A stretch of DNA of 33,271 nt from an uncultured Eubacteriales bacterium (GCA_900543755.1 UQSP01000017.1:1-33271); one strand, 5' to 3'; counted from the stretch's first letter, positions 1 to 8,130 are shown. Translations and numbers: made by a program. Notes: generated from the letters alone by a model not told the origin.

Positions 1-43
1 ACCCTAGAGTTCGTCGGCAGCGTCAGATGTGTATAAGAGACAG
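1..43 (+). other. Nextera adapter (i5 side), not genomic
   Basis: Bases 11-43 equal the Nextera read-1 transposase adapter, ending in the 19-base Tn5 mosaic end (25-43). Bases 3-10 are CCTAGAGT, which I recall as Nextera XT i5 index S516, and bases 1-2 are the end of the P5 oligo. This is library DNA left in the assembly. The reverse frame of the veg gene reads through it and gains a false C-terminus. Confidence 0.98.
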
Positions 44-274
44 TTTCAGTTTAATATCGCCGCAAATTACGTCGCTGTAAGAACATGAAAGAGAATTTAT
101 CGTCTTATCGCCCGTAATCTTAAGTATGAAAACGCTGGGATATACGCCCGACAATTCGCCGTCATACTTAACTACTTTTTTGCGGCCCTTGTTTACGCTT
201 ATCTTCAGCTTCTGTCCCTCAAGCGACAAAACTTCGCTTTTTATTTCCTCAATACTTACGGCTCTTTTTCTCAT
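44..274 (-). CDS. veg: Veg family protein, 3' end cut off by contig end
   Basis: Small basic protein of the Veg (DUF1021) family, which in B. subtilis is a highly expressed vegetative protein linked to biofilm control. Seventy-seven genuine residues are present. The match rests on an N-terminal IEEIK helix, the GRKK-x-VKYDG-x-L segment, YPSVF (VYPSVFILKI) and the SYSDV strand, in the same order as B. subtilis Veg (GRRK, TYPSVF, SYADV). The start is taken at ATG 274 because it gives the usual short N-terminus before the IEEIK helix; a TTG at 295 would add seven residues and has a GGAA 11 bases upstream. There is no native stop: the frame runs into adapter DNA at 43. It lies just downstream of yerC and probably shares its transcript. 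Confidence 0.82.
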
Positions 275-303
275 GCGGTAAGTATTGCCTTTCAATAAGC
301 TTT

Positions 304-594
304 TTATTCCTTAAAGTGTTCTTCACCGGCCAACATTTCTCTGTAACCTTCTCCGTGCTTTACGCATTTGGACACGCGCGACAAAGTAGCCGACGAAATA
401 TCGGTTGCGGCAATAACCTGTTCGTATGTCAAGCCGTTCAAGAGAAGTTTTGCCGCCGTAAGTCTTTGGGACATTGCGGTTATTTCCCCGGGCGTACATA
501 AGTCCGCAAAAAACTTTGCAGCTTCATCCTTGGTCTTTATTTTGGCGATAACTTCAAAAAGTTCGTCGTCTTTGGTCTTGTGTTTATTATTCAT
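304..594 (-). CDS. yerC: YerC/YecD family TrpR-like DNA-binding protein
   Basis: Ninety-six-residue helix-turn-helix protein of the TrpR superfamily, YerC/YecD branch. Residues follow the B. subtilis YerC pattern: LFEVIAKIKT, then FFADLCTPGEI, QRLTAAKLL, LTYEQVIAATDISSATLSRV (the recognition HTH) and a KCVKHGEGY tail. No tryptophan operon is nearby, so its target cannot be read from context. The start is set at ATG 594 because GGGG at 602-605 stands seven bases before it; the longer frame to 645 has a basic extension not typical of the family and would overlap the -10 box. It has its own promoter at 644-673 and is followed after 29 bases by veg. Confidence 0.88.
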   Translation of the reverse strand: MNNKHKTKDDELFEVIAKIKTKDEAAKFFADLCTPGEITAMSQRLTAAKLLLNGLTYEQVIAATDISSATLSRVSKCVKHGEGYREMLAGEEHFKE

Positions 595-643
595 TATTAT
601 GCCCCTGTACTTTGACTCTGATTTTTCGCTTATCAACCGTTTC

Positions 644-673
644 ATTATACTTTATTATCTTAAAGCATGTAAA
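644..673 (-). promoter_or_regulatory. Vegetative promoter of yerC-veg
   Basis: On the minus strand TTTACA (673-668) and TATAAT (649-644) are separated by 18 bases. The predicted transcript starts near 637, giving a leader of about 43 bases before ATG 594. Confidence 0.7.
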
Positions 674-792
674 GCGTTTTGTCGGTAAATTTAAAAAAAC
701 CTTTACTTTATAATATAATTCTCTTCCCTTTCTTGAGTTGAAATTTTTATCAAAGTCTTACGCGCAAAAAAATCAAAGCACGCGCGTCAGAC

Positions 793-824
793 AAAAAAAC
801 CGCAAGCGTCAACTGCGCCTGCGG
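793..824 (-). terminator. Rho-independent terminator after the zinc-ribbon gene
   Basis: A nine-pair stem with one mismatch (800-808 with 816-824) around a seven-base loop is followed on the minus strand by seven T (799-793). It lies 13 bases past the stop of the 837-1319 gene. Confidence 0.85.
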
Positions 825-836
825 GATTAATGTTTT

Positions 837-1319
837 TTACAAATCCTCTTCGTCTTCCTCGTCCTCTTCGTCCTCGTCTTCGTCTTCCTCGTCGTCAAAG
901 TCGTCGGATCCGATATCGAAGTCAAAGTCGTCGGTTTCGTTTTCTTCTCCGTCCTCGTCTTCCTCTTCTTCCTCTTCTTCTGCAAGTTCCGAAAGCGAAA
1001 TTTCAGACAAGTCCTCGTTTTCTTCGGGCACTTCCTCGTCAACGAAATTCATCCAGGCGTCCTCGCTTTCCTCAGCGGCTTCCTTGGCTTCTCTTTCGCG
1101 CTTGCAAAGGAAACAAATATCCTCGTCTTCGCCTATATAATTGACTTTGCATACGGGACAAAGTTTTTCACCCGTCAATTCCTCTTCTTCGGGAATAAGA
1201 ATACTTGGGTCAAGCAAGCCCATCGCGGCCTTGCAGACTTTGCAATATCCTTCGCTTTCTTCAATATAATTCAGCTCGCAGCGGGGACAAAGTATATATT
1301 TAGGCTTGTTGTCGCTCAT
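837..1319 (-). CDS. Tandem zinc-ribbon protein with long acidic tail
   Basis: I do not recognise a named family. The 160-residue protein has two near-identical zinc ribbons with CX2C-X11-CX2C spacing: Cys11, 14, 26, 29 and Cys54, 57, 69, 72. Each carries the same C-P-x-C-x-x-NYI turn, suggesting internal duplication. From about residue 90 to 160 it is almost only Glu and Asp with a few Phe, Ile and Gly, and must be disordered and strongly negative, much like the tail of the RNA polymerase delta subunit. The combination suggests a nucleic-acid- or polymerase-associated factor or a metal-binding protein; that is inference. The start has GGAG 11 bases upstream. It is a single-gene unit with its own promoter (1386-1414) and terminator (793-824). 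Confidence 0.8.
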   Translation of the reverse strand: MSDNKPKYILCPRCELNYIEESEGYCKVCKAAMGLLDPSILIPEEEELTGEKLCPVCKVNYIGEDEDICFLCKREREAKEAAEESEDAWMNFVDEEVPEENEDLSEISLSELAEEEEEEEDEDGEENETDDFDFDIGSDDFDDEEDEDEDEEDEEDEEDL

Positions 1320-1385
1320 AAAAAATTTTTCTCCGTTCGGCGCCGAAAACCCTTAATTTTTTCTTCGGCTTTTCTTTACTGCAAT

Positions 1386-1414
1386 ATTATATGCAAAAGA
1401 GTAACGTTTGTAAA
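1386..1414 (-). promoter_or_regulatory. Vegetative promoter of the zinc-ribbon gene
   Basis: Minus-strand TTTACA (1414-1409), 17-base spacer, TATAAT (1391-1386). The predicted start near 1379 leaves a leader of about 60 bases. Confidence 0.75.
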
Positions 1415-1437
1415 CTGTTTTACGGTGCGTTTTTAAA

Positions 1438-1968
1438 TTATTTATGCCTTAACGGAATTATCCTCAGGCCTCTTTTTTCGGCATACGCTTTGGTGGCCGC
1501 AGTCCCTCCGCTTTCGCCGTAATCCAAAGCAATAACAACCGACGACTTGTCAACCATATACCTGTTTCTTTTCATCATGCAGCCACGAGTGTAAAAAGGC
1601 GAAAGCACTGTTACAAAATCGCTTTCCCTGATAATCCTTTCGTATCTTTTCCTTTCCTCTTCGGACCAATTATCCGCTTGGCCGCGAAAAGGCACGGCAC
1701 ACTCGAGAAAAATTCTTCTCGTCTTTTTGGTTTCAAGCACCGCTTCGGCAAAATACATATCGCCGCCCAAAGCCGCGCCGCAAACAAAAAGCAAATATCC
1801 CTCGTCCGCCAGCCCGTTAATCTCGGAAATCAGTCGGGATTTTACGGCTCTGAACTCAAAACTGTCCTCGTTTCTTCCCCACGGAAGTTTGTGCGGACGG
1901 TTGCCGGTAAAACAACATACCGCTTTGCTTTCAAACTGCGGTACTATTTTTAATTCCTGTAATTCCAT
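1438..1968 (-). CDS. ypsA: YpsA-like SLOG-fold protein (DUF1273)
   Basis: A 176-residue Rossmann-like protein of the SLOG superfamily, DUF1273/YpsA group. Visible signatures are the N-terminal CCFTGNRPHKLPWG (usually FTGHRP), the glycine-rich FVCGAALGGDMYFAE segment, a basic RYERI motif, and a C-terminal SGGTAATKAYAEKRG loop that resembles the nucleotide-binding region of lysine-decarboxylase-like and DprA-like SLOG proteins. YpsA is linked to cell division and stress in B. subtilis; SLOG proteins are thought to bind nucleotide-derived ligands. The His to Asn change in FTGHRP is unusual. Only a weak AGAG precedes ATG 1968. The gene follows the membrane-protein gene by 223 bases with no clear terminator between. 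Confidence 0.85.
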   Translation of the reverse strand: MELQELKIVPQFESKAVCCFTGNRPHKLPWGRNEDSFEFRAVKSRLISEINGLADEGYLLFVCGAALGGDMYFAEAVLETKKTRRIFLECAVPFRGQADNWSEEERKRYERIIRESDFVTVLSPFYTRGCMMKRNRYMVDKSSVVIALDYGESGGTAATKAYAEKRGLRIIPLRHK

Positions 1969-2191
1969 AAATTATTTTCTCTATCCGATATTTTGTCTGT
2001 CATGAAAATGGACAAGCGTGGCAAATGATGTAAAAATAAATACTCTGTCACGTGTTTATCGAAAGCCCCATATCAGAGCGAATATACTCTTATGCAAAAA
2101 TGAAATTGCGATTTTTCCGTTTTTTAAAAGCTTTTCTGTTAATTCCGCCTAAACAGAATTTTTCAGTCGTCAACACGTTTTTATAAAACAT

Positions 2192-3568
2192 TTAATTTTT
2201 TTCCGGGCTTTTTTCCCTTACGCGGGAAGCGTTTTTCTTTACGTTTGTCTTTACTGTAACGTCCGCAGATTTTCCCGTTTTTTCAGCTATCGATTTCGTT
2301 CCGCCGTTTGATTTTCCGTCGTCTTTTAAAGCGCCGCTTGTTTTACCGACGGCGGATTTGTTTATACTTGCCGCCTTGCCTTCTTTGTTGCCCCTTTTCG
2401 CGTTGTTTTGCGCCTTTCCCTTATCCTGAACATGGTTTTTGACGGCGTGGGTCACAGCATCTTTTTCGCCGGACGTTTCAACAGCATTTTCGGCAAACGT
2501 ATTAACGTTGTTGTTTTTGACAATCGAATCAGAATTATCCGGCGGAAAAACAAGAGAAGATTGCGCATAAACGGAGGTTAAATCAAGGTCGCTTTGTTCA
2601 ACGGCATCGGCTTTTTTACCGTAAATCAATTCGCCGTGATATTTTTCTTTCGCAACAACCGCAGTTTTGGCTGTTGCGCCTTTATTCAGCGCTTTCTTCT
2701 TTTCGGCAACAGACTTTACGTAAGACTCGGCGTTCATGCTTATCACTATCAACGCTATTTCAATAAGAGGCAGACAAATAAACAACAAAACGGGACCTTT
2801 TATTATTGCGCCCGCCACGAAACAAAAAAGCAGCGACACGCCGAGTATGATTAAATCGGATAAAAAAAGTCTTGCAATGTTAAAAATATTTATTATTTCC
2901 CCGGGCTTAATCTGTTTGTTTCCGTGTACGACATACGCCTCGAAAAGCGACACGAATCCCGCAAGCATAAACGTAAGCATAAACGACCAAAGTCCGCCGA
3001 GTTTAAGGTTTGAAATCATTACCAGACACGTTGCGACAAGCGTTGCCGATAACAATGCCCCTAAAAACGCAACGAGAAGAAATTTCCAAAGCGCCCTTTT
3101 TGCAACGTTGCGTCTTACCAGATATTTGGTTAAAAAATAACCTCCGATGAATCCGGCCGCAGTCCAAACCAAAAAAGCAACCGTACCCGATTTTACGATA
3201 TTTACGGCATTATGAATTATATCGGTGATAGCCTCCCTGTAAGATTCGACGTCGCCTACAAGAGCGTTTATGCACGAAAAAAAAGTCGTCCTAAGCCATT
3301 CGGTATTAAGAACAGCCTGTATTGCGGAAAAAGGCTCCGACCAGTTAAGCTTGCCGACTTCCGTCAAAAAGCAGTTCCACATTGCATATAAATCCAAGGA
3401 CGTGCTTTCGGCAAGAGCGCTTACCTCTTTTACAACGTATTCGACTGAAGAAATAAGACTGGGAATAAGTACGGAAAGACCTATCACCACCCCCAGAAAC
3501 AAAGTTCCGAGTGGCGTGAAAACATACTTGAGGTTTACAATATAATTCTTTATTCCTTTTAATAACAT
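2192..3568 (-). CDS. Six-helix membrane protein with disordered basic tail
   Basis: Not recognised. The 458-residue protein shows hydrophobic segments at about 16-40, 128-150, 161-185, 191-213, 235-257 and 259-279. Helices 1 and 2 are separated by a roughly 85-residue loop rich in aromatic and acidic residues. After residue 280 about 180 residues are low-complexity, rich in Lys, Ala, Asn, Gly and Ser, and probably cytoplasmic. Arrangement and length are compatible with a transporter-like or envelope-organising protein, but no motif supports a function. The start is well set: GGAG five bases before ATG 3568. It has a strong promoter at 3599-3628. Confidence 0.75.
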   Translation of the reverse strand: MLLKGIKNYIVNLKYVFTPLGTLFLGVVIGLSVLIPSLISSVEYVVKEVSALAESTSLDLYAMWNCFLTEVGKLNWSEPFSAIQAVLNTEWLRTTFFSCINALVGDVESYREAITDIIHNAVNIVKSGTVAFLVWTAAGFIGGYFLTKYLVRRNVAKRALWKFLLVAFLGALLSATLVATCLVMISNLKLGGLWSFMLTFMLAGFVSLFEAYVVHGNKQIKPGEIINIFNIARLFLSDLIILGVSLLFCFVAGAIIKGPVLLFICLPLIEIALIVISMNAESYVKSVAEKKKALNKGATAKTAVVAKEKYHGELIYGKKADAVEQSDLDLTSVYAQSSLVFPPDNSDSIVKNNNVNTFAENAVETSGEKDAVTHAVKNHVQDKGKAQNNAKRGNKEGKAASINKSAVGKTSGALKDDGKSNGGTKSIAEKTGKSADVTVKTNVKKNASRVREKSPEKN

Positions 3569-3598
3569 TTTTCTCCGCGGCTTTTATGTTTTTTATAA

Positions 3599-3628
3599 AT
3601 TATATATTTCATATACAGTATTTGTCAA
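3599..3628 (-). promoter_or_regulatory. Near-consensus promoter of the membrane-protein gene
   Basis: Both hexamers are perfect on the minus strand: TTGACA (3628-3623) and TATAAT (3604-3599), with an 18-base spacer. The leader would be about 25 bases. Confidence 0.82.
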
Positions 3629-3951
3629 CGAAACCGACGCCATAATGACGCCGTCCTGAAGGCAGAACTCAAAGATTGCAAACGCTTAATATCTTACGTC
3701 ACTACATTAATCTTTAAAATACAATTTTCATAAAGCATTCAGTTGCCCGTTAAAACAGTACTTCTGCTTTATTATCCATAAAACCCGATGTTTTTATTAA
3801 AAATTTCTGCACTCTTTTACGTTCGGCTGTAAAAAGTCATAACCGACCGTAAAACTCTGAAACAAAATTAATCCGATGTTTTTTATTCGTCGCTACGCGC
3901 TAAAAAACAAATTAAAACGCAATAATCTGAAAGTACGGTAATAAATCCAGC
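3629..3951. other. Intergenic stretch, nothing recognised
   Basis: Between the promoter at 3599 and the pckA terminator at 3952 there is AT-rich DNA with no coding frame, no repeat and no recognisable structured RNA that I can support. Confidence 0.5.
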
Positions 3952-3985
3952 AAAAAACCGCCGTCCGCAATAAACGGGCGACGGT
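3952..3985 (-). terminator. Rho-independent terminator of pckA
   Basis: An eleven-pair stem with one G-U pair and one mismatch (3957-3967 with 3975-3985) and a seven-base loop ends in a T run on the minus strand (3957-3952). It lies about 58 bases after the pckA stop. Confidence 0.85.
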
Positions 3986-4042
3986 CTTTTAATCGTTAAA
4001 ATTCTTATTTCCTTAAATCGGTATCCGCTACCCGTAAAAGGA

Positions 4043-5611
4043 TTACGCCTTGGGGCCTGCGTTGACGATTTCGGCGGGCATATGGTCGTATTTCTTGAAG
4101 TTTTCCACAAACTTCTTGGCAAGGTCTTTCGCCTTTTTGTCGTAAGCCTTCTTATCCGCCCAGCTGGTCTGGGGATCAAGGATTTCGCTTTCAACGCCCG
4201 GGCAGGTCTTGGGTACGCTGAGTCCGAAGTAAGGCTCGACATAATACTCAACGTCTGCAAGGCTGCCGTTAAGCGCGGCGGTAACCATCGCACGGGTAGC
4301 CTTAAGACTCATTCTCTTGCCGGTACCGTTCCAGCCGGTGTTTACGAGGTAAACGTTGGAACCATGTTTCTCGATTTTTTCGCCAAGGAGCTCAGCGTAA
4401 ACGCTGGACTTAAGCGGGAGGAAAGGCGAACCGAAGCAGGTGGAGAAAGTGGAAACGGGGTCGGTTATACCGCGCTCGGTACCCGCGACTTTGGAGGTAT
4501 AGCCCGAAACGAAGTAATACATAGCCTGTTCCTTGGTGAGTTTGGAAACGGGAGGCAATACGCCGTAAGCATCCGCAGTAAGGAAGATTATGGTCTTGGG
4601 ATGTCCGCCCACGGAAGGAACGACCGCGTTGTCGATGAAATCGATGGGGTAAGAAACGCGGGTGTTTTCGGTAAGGCTGTTGTCGGTGTAATCGGGAACT
4701 CTGGTTTCAGGGTCTACGATAACGTTTTCCACCACTGCGCCGTGACGGATTGCGCCGTAAATTTCAGGCTCCTTTTCCTTGCTGAGGTCGATACATTTTG
4801 CGTAGCATCCGCCCTCGATATTGAAAATGCCCTTATCGGACCAGCCGTGCTCGTCGTCGCCGATGAGTCCGCGGTTGGGGTCAGCCGAAAGAGTGGTTTT
4901 GCCCGTTCCGGAAAGACCGAAGAACAGCGCGGTGTCGCCGCTGCCGTCCATAGCCATGTTAGCCGAGCAGTGCATACCAAGCACGCCCTCAAGCGGCAAA
5001 ATGTAATTCATTACGGAGAAAACGGATTTTTTCATCTCGCCGCAGTACTTGGAGCCCGCAATAATGACGATGCTCTTTTTGAAGTTGAGGATGATTGCCG
5101 CTTCGGAGTTGATACCCTCCTTCTCCGCGTTAAGCTTAAGGCCGGGAGCGCAGATGACGGTAAACTTTTCCTCGAACTTTTCAAGCTCTTCCGCGGTAGG
5201 ACGGATAAGCATGTTGTTCATGAAAAGATTCTGAGATGCATATTCGTTGATGATTCTGATACCGATTCTGTACTTCTCGTCCGCACCGGCAAAGCCGTCG
5301 AAAATATAGATGTCGCGGTTGCTTAAATATGCGGCGATTTCACCGTAGATGCGCTCGAAAGTTTCTTCGGAAATCTTCTTGTTTTCGTTGTTCCAGTTGA
5401 TATTGGCAGTCGTAGTAGGCTCGTCAACGACGTAACGGTCTTTGGGGCTGCGGCCGGTATATTTACCCGTTTCCACCAAAAGCGCGCCCTTATCGGTAAG
5501 TTTGCAATCTTCGGTTTTAAGCGCCATTTCGGTAAGAACCGCGGGACTGAGGTTGCGGTACACGTTTTTCGGCGTCATTATGTTGTGTTTTTCAATTCCG
5601 TAGGTGTTCAT
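4043..5611 (-). CDS. pckA: Phosphoenolpyruvate carboxykinase (ATP)
   Basis: Interconverts oxaloacetate and ATP with phosphoenolpyruvate, ADP and CO2, in the cytoplasm. It serves gluconeogenesis, or runs in reverse for CO2 fixation in fermenters. At 522 residues it has the usual length of the ATP-type enzyme. Seen in order: GRSPKD (53-58), the substrate-binding RPTA region (137-140), metal ligand region MHCSANMA (213-220), the kinase-1a P-loop GLSGTGKTTLS (232-242), kinase-2 GDDEHGW (251-257), and TSKVAGTERG (372-381). No key residue is missing. The start at ATG 5611 has GGAGG six bases upstream. It is a monocistronic unit with promoter at 5721-5749 and terminator at 3952-3985, downstream of ksgA but separated from it by a terminator. 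Confidence 0.97.
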   Translation of the reverse strand: MNTYGIEKHNIMTPKNVYRNLSPAVLTEMALKTEDCKLTDKGALLVETGKYTGRSPKDRYVVDEPTTTANINWNNENKKISEETFERIYGEIAAYLSNRDIYIFDGFAGADEKYRIGIRIINEYASQNLFMNNMLIRPTAEELEKFEEKFTVICAPGLKLNAEKEGINSEAAIILNFKKSIVIIAGSKYCGEMKKSVFSVMNYILPLEGVLGMHCSANMAMDGSGDTALFFGLSGTGKTTLSADPNRGLIGDDEHGWSDKGIFNIEGGCYAKCIDLSKEKEPEIYGAIRHGAVVENVIVDPETRVPDYTDNSLTENTRVSYPIDFIDNAVVPSVGGHPKTIIFLTADAYGVLPPVSKLTKEQAMYYFVSGYTSKVAGTERGITDPVSTFSTCFGSPFLPLKSSVYAELLGEKIEKHGSNVYLVNTGWNGTGKRMSLKATRAMVTAALNGSLADVEYYVEPYFGLSVPKTCPGVESEILDPQTSWADKKAYDKKAKDLAKKFVENFKKYDHMPAEIVNAGPKA

Positions 5612-5720
5612 AAAAAACCTCCAAAAAATTATTTACAATATCGATTTACCCGACTGTAAAACAAAAAAAAGCATTGAACGGGTAAAGTTTTTCGGCGGAA
5701 ACCCAATCTCCACCACATAT

Positions 5721-5749
5721 ATTATAATTCTTTTAAATCAATAAAGCAA
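5721..5749 (-). promoter_or_regulatory. Probable promoter of pckA
   Basis: Minus-strand TTGCTT (5749-5744), 17 bases, perfect TATAAT (5726-5721). The predicted leader is about 100 bases. The rest of the 5612-5978 gap holds the ksgA terminator and no gene. Confidence 0.55.
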
Positions 5750-5792
5750 ACGTTTTTACCCTTAAAAAGCCATAATATTTTTTAAACTGCAT

Positions 5793-5820
5793 AAAAAAAC
5801 GAAAGCCGCACATTGCGGCT
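5793..5820 (-). terminator. Rho-independent terminator downstream of ksgA
   Basis: A perfect seven-pair stem, AGCCGCA (5804-5810) with TGCGGCT (5814-5820), has a three-base loop, then TTCG and seven T on the minus strand. It is about 160 bases past the ksgA stop and isolates ksgA from pckA. Confidence 0.8.
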
Positions 5821-5978
5821 TGCTTAAAAAAAATAATAAAAATCGGTTTTACGTTTTTACGCGATTAACGCAATACGGAAAAATTAATTTTATATATTTA
5901 GAAAAGGTTAATCGGAAATATGATTTTGCAAAAAAATCAATTGCCTTTTTGCGTAAAACCTTTGATTATAGACAAAGC

Positions 5979-6827
5979 TTAAACGTTTTTAACTTGTTTT
6001 ACAAGCTTACCGTAAATAAGATCCGAAAGAATAACGAATTGCGCCGCCGAAAGCTCTTCCGCGCGTGCGGAGGGTTTTATACCGACCTCAGTAAGCCACG
6101 ACTCCGCCTCAGACTTAGATATTGCGTAACCTGCGGAAAGATTGTTTACAAGCGTTTTTCGCTTCATGGCAAAAGCTTTTTTTATAAGCCCGTAAAGAGT
6201 GCCGTCGTCCTTTGCGCCCGTTGCTCCCCTTAAAACTATTCTGACCACCGCGCTGTCCACGTTAGGCGCAGGAGTAAACTTCTCTCTGGGGACTATGCGC
6301 GTAATCTCGGCGTCCGCCCTTACCGCGACGGAAACGGACAACGCTCCGTAATCGCCCTTTTTTTCGTTTGCGCATATTCTTTCGGCGACCTCTTTCTGCA
6401 CCATAACCGTAAGGGAAACGGGAGTGTTTACGCGGTCCAGGAACATAAACAAAAGCGGAGTGGTAATATAATACGGAAGGTTTGCCACCACCTTATATCT
6501 GCCGCCCGTCAAGGCGTCAAGCTCCTCTTCGCCGTATTGGGTCACGTCGTCGTAAATAACCGTAACGTTGTCGTAATCGCGAAGAGTATGCGAAAGAGTC
6601 GGCTCAAGCGAGCGGTCAATCTCGAAAGCAATCACTTTCCCTGCCCTTTCAGCCAGCGCACGGGTAAGCGTCCCCGCGCCCGCGCCCACTTCCAGCACCA
6701 CGTCGTCGCGGGTTAAAGCGGCGTCATCGGCTATATCGCTTAACAGTTTTTCGTCGGTGATAAAATTCTGTCCGTATTTTTTGGAAAAAGTAAAACCGCT
6801 GTTTTTTAAATTGCGCAATATGTCCAT
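5979..6827 (-). CDS. rsmA: 16S rRNA dimethyladenosine transferase KsgA/RsmA
   Basis: Dimethylates the two adjacent adenosines in helix 45 of 16S rRNA using S-adenosylmethionine, late in small-subunit assembly; its loss gives kasugamycin resistance. The 282-residue protein has the family order: KKYGQNFITD (usually GQNFL), SAM motif I LEVGAGAGTLT (45-55), acidic loop AFEIDRSL, motif IV NLPYY (116-120), and the C-terminal FxPxPNVDSAVVRI region before a helical domain. The start at ATG 6827 gives an N-terminus matching B. subtilis KsgA (ILxxxGFxFxKxxGQNF). It has no Shine-Dalgarno sequence; a promoter at 6834-6862 places the transcript start on the A of the ATG, so the mRNA is probably leaderless. 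Confidence 0.96.
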   Translation of the reverse strand: MDILRNLKNSGFTFSKKYGQNFITDEKLLSDIADDAALTRDDVVLEVGAGAGTLTRALAERAGKVIAFEIDRSLEPTLSHTLRDYDNVTVIYDDVTQYGEEELDALTGGRYKVVANLPYYITTPLLFMFLDRVNTPVSLTVMVQKEVAERICANEKKGDYGALSVSVAVRADAEITRIVPREKFTPAPNVDSAVVRIVLRGATGAKDDGTLYGLIKKAFAMKRKTLVNNLSAGYAISKSEAESWLTEVGIKPSARAEELSAAQFVILSDLIYGKLVKQVKNV

Positions 6828-6833
6828 GCAAAT

Positions 6834-6862
6834 ATTATATCATATAACTTCCGGTTTTACAA
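6834..6862 (-). promoter_or_regulatory. ksgA promoter giving a leaderless transcript
   Basis: Minus-strand TTGTAA (6862-6857), 17-base spacer, perfect TATAAT (6839-6834). Only six bases lie between the -10 box and ATG 6827, so the expected +1 is the start codon itself. Confidence 0.65.
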
Positions 6863-7662
6863 ACTAAACCGGGATATCTTTTTATCCGTCTGTTGCCGTT
6901 TTGCAGTAAGTTCCCCCCCTGCCGCGGTTATCATTCCGCGATTTATAGAAGTAACGCTGCCCCAAAAAATCCTCATTCCGCCCTAAGCGCCGACGTCATA
7001 TCGCGCCTTACGAATTAGCCGTATAATCCTTTCGGTTTTTCGCAGTAAATAAAAGCCATATAAAAACACTACGATAAAGTCGCTTGTTTATAAAACCGAA
7101 CCGAAAATTTATCCGACATAACCCAATGTTATTCCTTGAAAGCAAAATTACACAACCCGAAAACCTTATAGTCACTCGCCTTTTATGCGCAGATGCGCAA
7201 ACGTCGCGCTTGAACTCGATGAAATGCCAATAATTCCGTTATATGCGCAACGGTGCATACAATCTTGACCGCCTTTACGCTTACATTCTATTTACAATTA
7301 TATTCCGGAAAATGCTTTACTCCTGATATGCCCCGACCGAAACAATCCTTCTTAAGTTAACAATCAAATACAACTCGTTTATTATCCGTTAGATTAATTT
7401 GCGCAGTAAAGTCAAAACCTCCGTTTAGACCGATGGATTGCACATATCATAAAAGGACAACCTGCCGTTCAACAAGGTAAAGGGTATCGCCTTCAATTCA
7501 GAGTCTTATTGCGCCGCACCCGTCAAACAGTTTGCTTGCGCCATAAAGCAAGTGAACTATCATCAGAAATAAGATACTTACTATGATGATTGAAATTTAT
7601 TTAAGCAGTTTTTCCACTCGGCAGAAGCGCAGGAAAGGAATTTTTAAGCTGAAGCGGCATAC
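6863..7662. other. 800-base stretch without a recognisable gene
   Basis: Between the ksgA promoter and the rpsI terminator no frame of useful length is open on either strand, and I find no tRNA, riboswitch or repeat array. There are small palindromic pieces: TGCGCA occurs twice, two bases apart, near 7186-7199. Local strings resemble decayed coding sequence but nothing can be named. It may be a pseudogene remnant or hold an unrecognised RNA. Confidence 0.4.
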
Positions 7663-7695
7663 AAAAAAACGGCCGTACCGAAACGGCACGACCGT
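7663..7695 (-). terminator. Rho-independent terminator of rplM-rpsI
   Basis: A twelve-pair stem with two imperfect pairs (7669-7680 with 7684-7695) and a three-base loop is followed by seven T on the minus strand. It lies 20 bases after the rpsI stop. Confidence 0.88.
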
Positions 7696-7714
7696 AATTT
7701 GACGATAAAACAAA

Positions 7715-8128
7715 TTATCTCTTGGAGAACTGAGGAGCTCTGCGCGCCTTTTTGAGGCCGTATTTCTTTCTCTCCTTCATTCTCGGGTCACGGGTAAGAT
7801 AGCCCGCTTTTTTAAGCTCCGTTTTAAGATTAGCGTCCGCAAGCACAAGCGCGCGTGCGATGCCGTGACGGATAGCGCCCGCCTGACCGGTAAGACCGCC
7901 GCCCTTGACGTTTACGAAAACGTCGAATTTATCGACGGAATTAGTAAGAACAAGGGGCTGATTTACGATAAGTTTAAGAGTATCCAGTCCGAAATAATCG
8001 TCAAGACTGCGTTTATTAACGTTCACGGTGCCGGTGCCGGGAACCAAGCGCACTCTCGCGATGGCCTTTTTACGTCTGCCGGTACCCCAGTACTGCAATT
8101 TCTTTTTTGCGGTGGTTTTTGCTGCCAT
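7715..8128 (-). CDS. rpsI: 30S ribosomal protein S9
   Basis: Small-subunit protein whose C-terminal tail reaches the P-site tRNA. The 137 residues carry YWGTGRRKKAIARVRL at the N-terminus, the GGGLTGQAGAIRHGIARAL core and the invariant ending KKARRAPQFSKR. Its ATG lies two bases after the rplM stop, and GAGG upstream lies inside the end of rplM, so the pair is cotranscribed and probably translationally linked, as in most bacteria. Confidence 0.98.
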   Translation of the reverse strand: MAAKTTAKKKLQYWGTGRRKKAIARVRLVPGTGTVNVNKRSLDDYFGLDTLKLIVNQPLVLTNSVDKFDVFVNVKGGGLTGQAGAIRHGIARALVLADANLKTELKKAGYLTRDPRMKERKKYGLKKARRAPQFSKR

Positions 8129-8130
8129 GA

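Noticed and set aside
1..43. Terminal inverted repeat as a transposon end
   Set aside because: The repeat is the engineered Tn5 mosaic end of the sequencing library.
827..1144. Open frames on both strands over the acidic gene, and the apparent GAC/GAA repeat
   Set aside because: They are antisense and shifted-frame images of the Glu/Asp codon run; not a microsatellite or CRISPR array, since the codons vary.
2134..2158. TTCTGTT/AACAGAA hairpin as terminator of the membrane-protein gene
   Set aside because: The T run is on the plus strand, where no gene ends; the minus strand has no T run directly after the stem.
5820..6233. Plus-strand open frame near the ksgA end
   Set aside because: Starts inside a terminator arm, lies antisense to ksgA and has no ribosome-binding site.
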